64,000 nucleotides of DNA, taken from Limonium bicolor (Eukaryota > Streptophyta > Magnoliopsida > Caryophyllales > Plumbaginaceae). How positions within the stretch are numbered: position 1 is the stretch's first letter; every line of letters starts with the position of its first letter. The stretch lies in assembly GCA_023374045.1 (NCBI GenBank), contig CM041776.1, positions 42,538,171-42,602,170 of the forward strand, written 5' to 3'. This document shows positions 56,830-64,000 of the stretch, in pieces. Under the pieces are notes generated by a model. That model made no database searches. It had not been told where the DNA came from and saw only the letters and a program-made list of their open reading frames with translations. Made by a program: the position numbers and the translations under genes.

Positions 56830-59800
56830 ACACCCACGTTTTACACGTTAACTAAGTCCCCTTTTTCCAACTAATGTTTTAGAGCGGTTTAAGCGCTAAC
56901 CATGTAACAAGTTTATATAAGATAGATATAACTTGTCTAAGGTGTATTCCCTCCTTAGCTAAACATGTGGGTAATGTTTTAACCCTTGTATCATGATAAT
57001 ATAGGCATAGAATACCCCTAAAACTCATTTGTACAGAAATCCAAAAGTTTCTAAATCTGAAACACAATTCCCATGTAATACCTTATCTAACGTTACTTTT
57101 AATGTAGAAATCGGTGTTTAACCTTCTCCACATGTTTCGCTAACCAAGTTGTTTATTAGCTATTATTGGGTTCTTTATTAAGTTTGAATACCACTTATAA
57201 TACCCTTGTAACACAGTTATACAGAACCTATAATACCAATGAAAACTGAAACCACAATCTAAATACTTCTTCTTGTTTCTTGTTATTCTTTAGTTCAACG
57301 GATGTTTCACTCCTTCCCACAGTATTACCCAACTAGGTATAGGTGTTAATAATGTTTTTAACTCAAAACCACCCTAGTAAAACACTCACCCAACTGCTGT
57401 ACTCAGATACACAGAAACAGCAACCACCCAAAACTGAAACTGAAATCTGTACAATACCCCTCCATAGCTACTCTTTCTCTGATACGTTACTTTGACTTTT
57501 ATCTTCCCCAAAGTGTTTATAACCTTACCTAAGGGTATTAGAGATGTTTTAAACTGAACACCAACTCAAAACAGTCCTTTTAGCACCCCTGGAAGTTCTT
57601 TATACCGAAACAGGTACTGCAGAAATAAAAACAACAACACTAGAGTTTGGTATTCTTGTTTCTCAACCTCTTGTTTGAGTTGTTAATATATCATCACAAC
57701 TTTCCCACGTATCCACCCACTTAGATGAGTGTTCCAGCAACAATTTAAACTCCCAAAACAGCCCAACTACTCTCTGTCACCTGGTTATACAGAACCACAA
57801 TGGTGCAGAAAACAAAACAGAAACCTGAAAACAGAATTTGTATGTTTCTTCTTTATTTCTCCTTTTTGGTGTATTACACTGACTTCTAAACCTCCAAATG
57901 AATATACCCCCTTATTTACCTCTTTTAGCATGTCTTGGGTTCATTATTATGCCACCACAATGCTCTTAATGTCTCTGTAAGTCAGTTATACAGAAACAAC
58001 AACAACCTACAGAAAAACAGAAAACACAGTTTGTGTATCTCTTCTCTAGCTTTCTTTTAGTTTGTTAATCTGCTACCAAATCCACACAAAACTTTCACCC
58101 AACTAGATAAATGTATTAGGGAGGTTTTAAGCTAAAAACCAACTTAAAACAACTCTGTTAACCCCTCTAAAAGTTCATTATACAGAAGCAAGTAACTGCA
58201 GGAAAATGCAAAAACAGATTCTGTACGGCTCCTGTTCAAACTTGTTTTAGGTTATTAATCAGTCTCCAATTCCTTTCAAACTTTTTGCCCAATTAGCTAA
58301 GTGTATTATAAAAGTTTTGAACTTAAAAACATCCTAAAACAAAGCTGTTAGCACTTCTGAAAACTCATTTTACAGAAACTGAAATCTGCAGAAAAACTGT
58401 GAACTCAAAGTTTGTACAGCAACCTTATAACTTTCTTTTGGGTATAAACCAGTCTTTCTAATCTTACCCAGAGTGTCTATAACATCACTTAAGTGCATTA
58501 GGTATGTTTAGGTTTGTTAACCACTCAATACACCCCTTATAAACCCTCTGAAATTCGTTTATACAGAAGCACCTGTTACAGCAACTGAAACACCCCTCTT
58601 TTTTTTTCCCACCTTATCTAACTTCAGTTTTAGTTTTCTTGGACAGATTTGTGACCTTCCCAGAGTGTATACTCACTAGGTAAGTGTATTAGCCATAATT
58701 TAGGTCCATTATTAAACCTATACATCCTGGTTAACAACTCTGTAATTCGGTTATACAGAAGCCCAATGTTTCAGGAAAAATCTGAAACTGAATATCAAGA
58801 TCTGATATTATCTCTTCTATTTCTTTTCTTTGTTCACTCATTTGACTCCCATTTCTTTCCTGAATTGCTTATCCAATTAGTTGGGTGTGTACTCAAGGTT
58901 TTGACTTCGAAACAGACCCATAGCAACATTATTTATGTTACTGAATTTACATTATCCTAGAACTGAAAGCTGAAGCTTGAAACTGATGTCCCTCTTTGTA
59001 TTTTTTTTTATTTACCTCTTATCTTTTCTGTTTTGTTCATGTATTGAGTTTCAATTTTCCCTCATTGATAACTCTCGTAGTTAAGTGGTTTATCATGGCC
59101 ATACACTCAAAACAGAACTAGACCATGTCCAAGAAAATTCTATACACAGAACACCGAGATCTGAAAAACTGAAATCATAGAAACTGATCCATGTTCTTTT
59201 CTTGTTGTTGTCTGTTTGTTTAATGAGCTGCTAACTTCTCCTTTAGTTTCCTGTCTGTTGCTGATCAGGCTTTTAAGTTCCACACAGAACCCATAATAGT
59301 ACAGACCACACCCCTAAAAAAAAATTTAAACAGAACCGAAAACTGATATATTCTCTTCTATTCTCTTTTCCTTTTCTGTTTAATCACAATTCTGACTTTC
59401 AAGTTCCTCCCCTATGTATTTCTTATCTAGTCAAGTGTTTCATCTCTATTTTAAACTCAAAGTTTCAGCAATGAACACTCACCCAATCTTCTATACAGAA
59501 CAGAAACTAATTCACCACCTGAAACTGAAAAGAATAAGAACCTGAAACAGAAACCGCCTCATCACTTTCTATCTCTTTGTTTGTTTTTTTCTGATTTGTT
59601 TTTTTTTTCCAGATTCCCCCCTTCATTAACTCTCGTGGTTAAGTGTGTTTACTAAGCTTTTAAACTTCAAGAACAGACCAAACCAACCTAGACAATGTCC
59701 CCGAATAATTCTTTGCACAGAACCTAAATAACCAGAAAACTGCAACACACTATAACATATTCAGGTTTTCCTTCTTTCTGTCTCGTGCATGGCTCTTGTT

Positions 59801-60110
59801 TTCTACTTTCCTCAAAAGGTTCAGTTGCTTAGTTGAAATCTTATTACAGCTTAAACTCTCAGAAACTGTCCCAAGACAACGCTATGAAATTACTGAAATG
59901 TTCATAACCTGAAATGAAAAGAACAAAACCCTGCCATACGAAGCTGATAGCTTCCTTTCTGTTGTTTGGTTTCCTAATATCAAAACTATTTCTTAGCTTC
60001 CAAGTTGTTCTCCTTCTGCTACTTGATTATACAGAGAGTATGAGTTCTCAGGCAAAAACCAGAAATCAGAACCTACAAATCTGGTGCTATCTCTTCTGTT
60101 GATATATTAA
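56830..60110. repeat. Degenerate ~190-bp array, right copy
   Basis: Follows the left-copy array unit for unit. Differences are a few substitutions and one-base indels, so the arrays have not changed unit number since the two copies separated. Confidence 0.72.
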
Positions 60111-61462
60111 ATTCAGAAGTAGCTCACCTCTTTATTCTTAGCTGTTTTCTCTCGTTGATCTTTGGTGCAGGTGGGATTCCCAGCACTTTGGTCACCCGAC
60201 GACACTGAGGAATATCTATCAGGAATTAGACTTTGTGAAACCAGGTACACAGATAGTGGCTGGAGCATCAGGAAGCTATTTTGAAGTTGTTACCTTCTCG
60301 TTGATTTGAGAGTGGTATTGGGCAGCTTCTTCCCAAATGATTTTCGAACAGATCCAAGAGGACTGCATGCAAGGCCCAAGTGATTTGGATGAACAAGTCA
60401 GTGGTGTCTCGGACATCAGAAAAAGGAAACCAGAAAAGAAGACTTGTAGTAGAATTTGTTTCATGATCTCACCGTGAGCCAATAAGTGCAAGGCAAAGAT
60501 GCAGCTGTCTCTGGGGAAGTTTGGTGCAATCTTTGAGGGGATATCTAAGGAGTTAATGCATGCAGCGAGACAACAATCAACGGTCATGGATCAGAATTTT
60601 TTTTGAACAGAACTGTACAGAGGGCAGAGATATGTATTCGTTGTTTTGCCAGTTTGGTGTAGCAAAATTACCGTCATAGTGAAGAGAATGTAGGAGACGT
60701 GAGCGTAAACGTCTCTTGTCTGTCTGTGGTTTTGCAAGTTACCAGCTTGAAGAGAATGAAGAAAGGAGCTCGAGAATGGAGATTACGTTTTTGTTTTGGC
60801 TTTTCAGAAGCATGGAGAGGGGGAGGCATGAGGAAGGCAAGTTTGGAGTAATACCTTGAGCTGGAATTCGAGAAGATGAAGTGGGTTTAACCACTGACGA
60901 CACACACATACACAGAGAAGGCAAGGTGGGCTGGATGCAGAAGCTGTCCCCCAAGAATGCATACAGAAGGATGGTTAATATGGTGGGGGACATTACGTGA
61001 GAGTTAGCAAAAGGCCTCTCTGGACTGGCACAAAACGTGGGGCAATTGGGAGAAGGTGAAAGGGGTTTGTCAACCGAGACACACACCCGAGAAGGAATGG
61101 GCACGAGTTTGAATGTAGGGACTGTTATATTTTTTTTTTGAACCTGGCAGCACATGACTAGCATGCAGGGAACACTGCATCAGAGTTTGTGAACAATGCA
61201 AGGTATTCGGGCATATGCACTGGCAGAGGAATTACCACTGATGCAGATTGAATAAAATGAATTTGGTTTCTCTGTCCATGTTTTTTTTTCTTGATGTGCG
61301 TATGGGACAGAGGCAAAAGGAGTTTGATTGATGTCGTATACTCCTTGCCGATTGTGGGAACAGGAAGTAATGGAGGCGCAGTATTTTGTTTTCTATAGTC
61401 AAGTAGCTTAATTCATCTGTTGTTGTTAACTTTAGTAACCAGAAGTGCAATGTACTACCGAA

Positions 61463-61566
61463 TATGAGTATGGCTCAACCGGTTAAACACTCGGGGAAGG
61501 TACGGGAGGTCTTGGGTTCGAGCCTCAGCGGGAGCGTCTTTGCTCCTTTTCCTTTCCTTTTTTTTT
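61463..61566 (+). mobile_element. tRNA-derived SINE-like segment, right copy
   Basis: The counterpart of 53698-53812, with intact A-box-like TGGCTCAACCGG and B-box-like GGGTTCGAGCC. Its presence in both copies shows it was in the LTR before the element inserted. Confidence 0.52.
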
Positions 61567-61864
61567 AAGTTATACTTGATTATTTATACATGTAATATCA
61601 TATAATATACCACGTTATATTTATTTTTATTTGTTACAAGGTTACACGACGTTATCATTTTTATTACAACGTTACGATGTCGTAACGTTACGCCCACGTA
61701 GTTTTCGTATTAGTACATATTTAAGTACGCGACTTTATTAGTATGTAACGTCGTCACGCGTTCGGACATATGTATATACTAGATTAAATTTTCTCGTACG
61801 TTATTTTATGTCCGAATTATAAACGCGTTATGATTTTATGCGTTTAATGTTCAGGGGTATTTCA

Positions 61865-62820
61865 CGAAACGCATTATATTACACATTAATTCCCAAGTCC
61901 ATTAATTGTACCAGCAAGAAAAAATCAGCACATATATACTACAACAAGTGCGCCTGATTAACAACAATCAACACATATATAGTAAAAACCAGAGCGCAAG
62001 TCCGTTGGTCTACACGCAAAGTTATTCCCAACCACACGTACACACTTTATTCATGCCGTTAATCGATCCGAAACAAACAGATAAACAGGGGTATATATGT
62101 TCCCGATTAACAAGTTTGGTTTGCAAGCACACATAGGTTAACAACAAATGCGCGCGCCACAGTTTGTTTGCATGCAAAATTATTCCCAAACAATACACAC
62201 ACAATATATTTCACGCCGTAATCACAAACAAACAGACGCCTTAATCCTTAATCCCAAACAAACAGAGCATGTATATTTTTCCTGATTAAGAAGTTCGGTT
62301 TGCAAAATTACCTCATCAACACAAGCATAGAGCCGATAGATCTAGCGCGCATGTATGTTGTTCCTTTCGCTACTTGGGGCCGGTTGTAATCCAGACGCCG
62401 CCGTGCGTACGACAGGGGTCTGTTCCCTGTTCGTGCGATTTGCAAAATCAAAATTAATTATTGAAGAGTATATATATGAAACTAAAGGATCGATAGGCAT
62501 ATATGTGTTCGCAGCTCAATAATATTACCGATAGCAAGAGAGCTCGAGGCGCCTACGATTGATATCGACGCATGCATGCATCAACAGTTTGGCCGCCGGG
62601 TTGCAGAGAAATGTTAGAAGCTAGTGAAGATGGCGAGCGCATATAGAAGAAAGGAGAAGAGAAGAGGCGTGCCGTGGCGGAATCGAAATGAAATTTAATT
62701 TGGGATGGTTTGGATTGAGATCTAGCTTAGCGTGTTTACAGAGAGCGTTTGTGGTAGGGGAACAGTCGCGATTTGATTGATGAGAAACTGGGCGGGAGGG
62801 TGAAAAGATCTGAGTGTATT
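61865..62820. other. Inner end region of a CACTA element
   Basis: No protein signature. It contains a diverged internal repeat: CAAAGTTATTCCCA near 62017 and CAAAATTATTCCCA near 62176, with neighbouring AACAAACAGA blocks. It is probably the untranslated part next to the CACTA terminus, and is cut on its left side by the giant-LTR unit. Confidence 0.4.
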
Positions 62821-63137
62821 ATAATTTAGGTAACATAAAAAACGCTTCACTTAAGAAGCGTTTTTATGCTAGCATAAAGAACGCTTCTTAAGTGAAGCGT
62901 TTTTTATGTTATCGCGCCTAAACACATAAAAAACGCTTCATTTCTGAAGCATTTTTTATACATGTCTCTTTAAAGAACGCTTTGTAGCAAAGCGTTGTTT
63001 TTTACTTTGGGCTTGATAACAAAAACAACGCTTTGTAAACAAAACGTTGTTTAAGATGTCCGGCCTATGATAAAAAAACGATTTACAATATAACCGTTGT
63101 TAAAGGGGCATTGTTTATTCTTTTTTTTCCAGCAGTG
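62821..63137. mobile_element. CACTA (En/Spm) terminus with subterminal repeats
   Basis: The right end reads inward CACTGCTGGAAAAAAAAG, a typical plant CACTA terminus. The next 300 bp carry AACGCTTC and AACGCTTTG motifs in both orientations, the kind of subterminal repeat bound by TNPA-type proteins. The flanking TAT (63138-63140) would be the 3-bp target duplication. The opposite terminus is not in the window. Confidence 0.75.
62831..62911. repeat. 80-bp near-perfect palindrome
   Basis: Arms starting TAACATAAAAAACGCTTCAC are inverted around GCTAGC with one or two differences. Each arm is itself nearly self-complementary (AACGCTTC...GAAGCGTT), so the structure can fold at two levels. Confidence 0.85.
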
Positions 63138-63141
63138 TATA

Positions 63142-63307
63142 TTCCGTTAACTCTTTGTTAATATCCTTGGAAAAGTCTAAAATACCTCTGTTATTAGTGA
63201 ACCACCTAACAGAGATCTGTCTTTTCCATAAATACCATAAGTAACTTTCAGGTGGTTAAATAATATAACAAGTGTATTCTAGACTTTTTCTAAGTATACT
63301 AACGGAG
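63142..63307. mobile_element. MITE with ~45-bp inverted ends
   Basis: The left end (TTCCGTTAACTC, then GGAAAAGTCTAAAATAC) and the right end in reverse (CTCCGTTAGTAT, then AGAAAAAGTCTAGAATAC) are inverted repeats around a short centre. It abuts the CACTA end, four bases away. The superfamily was not determined. Confidence 0.55.
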
Positions 63308-63589
63308 CGGTTAGGGAAATATAAGACAAAGTGTTATCTGTTTAACTAATTATCCTGTGTAATTTTAAAAGCAAAGTGGTATATCATGAATTAAACAAAA
63401 AACTCAATGGGATTTGGTGAAATTCCCTGTATTAATATGTGTATATTTGTGAGAGCCTCTAAAAGTTAGACATATAACATGAAATTTGTCAAACAAATGT
63501 GGAATGTTTGAAGGTGAATTTGGGTGTGATATAAAGAAGTTTTTTGTCACTGGAAAAATAGAAAAATGGTATGAACATGATTTGGAATA

Positions 63590-64000
63590 CATTAATTCTA
63601 AAACGAGCTGAAGGTGCAGAACTGAATTATAGACCAATCACTATGGTATTGTGCACATATAAGGTGATTACAAAGCTAATAACAAAGCGATTAACCACTG
63701 CGCCGTTGCTATTAATTTGGGACCATTCATAGCAAACGAAGTCATACGTTGGTTGTGAAAGTCAAAGATTCAAAATCAATTTTAGGAATGCTTATGACTA
63801 TGTATCCTGAAGCTTCATCGATATGATGATGAATAAGTTTGGCTTTGGATACAGGTGGCGGGAATGGATAAATCAATGGCTTTCCCACAAAACCTTTTGC
63901 TCCAAACAGAGAACTCAGACAAGGTGACCCACTGTCACCCTCTTTGTTTATAATTTTTGTTGAAGCTCTGAATTGGATGACTAAAAAGGCGATTGAACTT
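63590..64000 (+). pseudogene. LINE (L1-type) reverse transcriptase fragment
   Basis: The translation, moved between frames by eye, gives NYRPITMVLCTYKVITKL, then NAYDYVS (usual NAYDxVxW), then FGFGYRWREWINQW and LRQGDPLSPSLFIIFVEAL. These are consecutive motifs of plant L1-type polymerases. Stops and frame changes are present, so it is inactive. It continues past the window end. The 5' limit is uncertain. Confidence 0.82.

Larger units (their letters stand above)
46909..61864 (-). mobile_element. Giant-LTR, internally deleted Tekay/chromovirus-like unit (15 kb)
   Basis: Two collinear 7.1-7.2-kb copies flank only 666 bp. On the minus strand each copy runs from TG(A)AATACCCC to GGGGGTGTTACA. 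The right copy is followed by GAAAG and then TGGTATCAGAGCG, an initiator-Met PBS. The left copy is preceded by TTTTAAGGGGGGTAAG, a polypurine tract. A GGGACGAAGTC stretch just before it resembles the end of Tekay coding regions. These marks make an LTR pair more likely than a plain segmental duplication. No target duplication is seen (left flank CTTAG, right flank CGAAA), as after inter-element recombination. Confidence 0.65.
54765..61864 (-). repeat. Right copy (5' LTR in element orientation)
   Basis: About 7.1 kb, collinear with the left copy. It lacks about 70 bp present at about 48935-49005 of the left copy, with CAACCTTT on both sides of the lost segment. Open frames such as 57729-57980 and 58766-58960 are identical to those of the left copy. 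Confidence 0.68.

Noticed and set aside
46909..61864. Plain segmental tandem duplication
   Set aside because: PBS and polypurine tract complements lie exactly at the inner borders and the ends are TG...CA-like, which a random duplication would not produce. The missing target duplication keeps some doubt.

Overview
The window is plant nuclear DNA, most likely from a eudicot. It is AT-rich and almost wholly made of nested transposable elements: Ty3/Gypsy and Ty1/Copia LTR retrotransposons with tRNA-type primer sites, a CACTA terminus, hAT and Stowaway non-autonomous elements, tRNA-derived SINEs and LINE pieces. It also has plant-type intron borders and a plant mobile domain (PMD) gene. Species cannot be fixed by eye. 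I see no intact host gene and no complete autonomous element.

Layout. 1-1900 holds MITE pieces, a duplicated AT-rich unit, a promoter-like stretch with a perfect hairpin, and a GC-rich minisatellite. 1899-3280 and 24914-25720 are two tandem copies of a promoter-like unit that probably fed a PMD gene at 25727-28698, now decayed. The second copy is split by a 21.6-kb Ogre/Tat-type element (3281-24908, 4.6-kb LTRs, target-site duplication ATAGG). That element keeps a broken gag but no pol, and it carries a probable solo LTR, hairpin repeats and a 17-copy 50-bp tandem array. 28699-30507 holds a MOM1-like helicase gene fragment and a LINE 3' end.

30508-38003 is a non-autonomous Athila-type element (LTRs about 1.6 kb, target-site duplication CTATG) with hairpin arrays in its U3 and leader. 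It sits beside or inside a MITE-like sequence. 38694-44254 is a minus-strand Copia element that lacks gag, carries TAG and frame breaks in pol, and is interrupted by a 1.1-kb TIR insertion. 44369-45086 is a non-autonomous hAT element. 46909-61864 is the oddest object: two 7.1-kb LTR-like copies around only 666 bp, with a Tekay/chromovirus-like primer site and polypurine tract on the minus strand. Each copy carries a degenerate array of about 190-bp period. 61865-63137 is a CACTA end with an 80-bp palindrome, followed by a MITE and a LINE reverse transcriptase fragment that runs off the window.

How the parts relate. All three complete-looking Gypsy-type units here lack pol, so they would depend on enzymes from elsewhere. 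Most premature stops whose expected residue can be guessed are TAG, as expected if CAG codons decay at methylated CHG sites. LTR pairs differ largely by one-base indels, which may partly be residual long-read assembly error, so individual frameshifts should be read with care.
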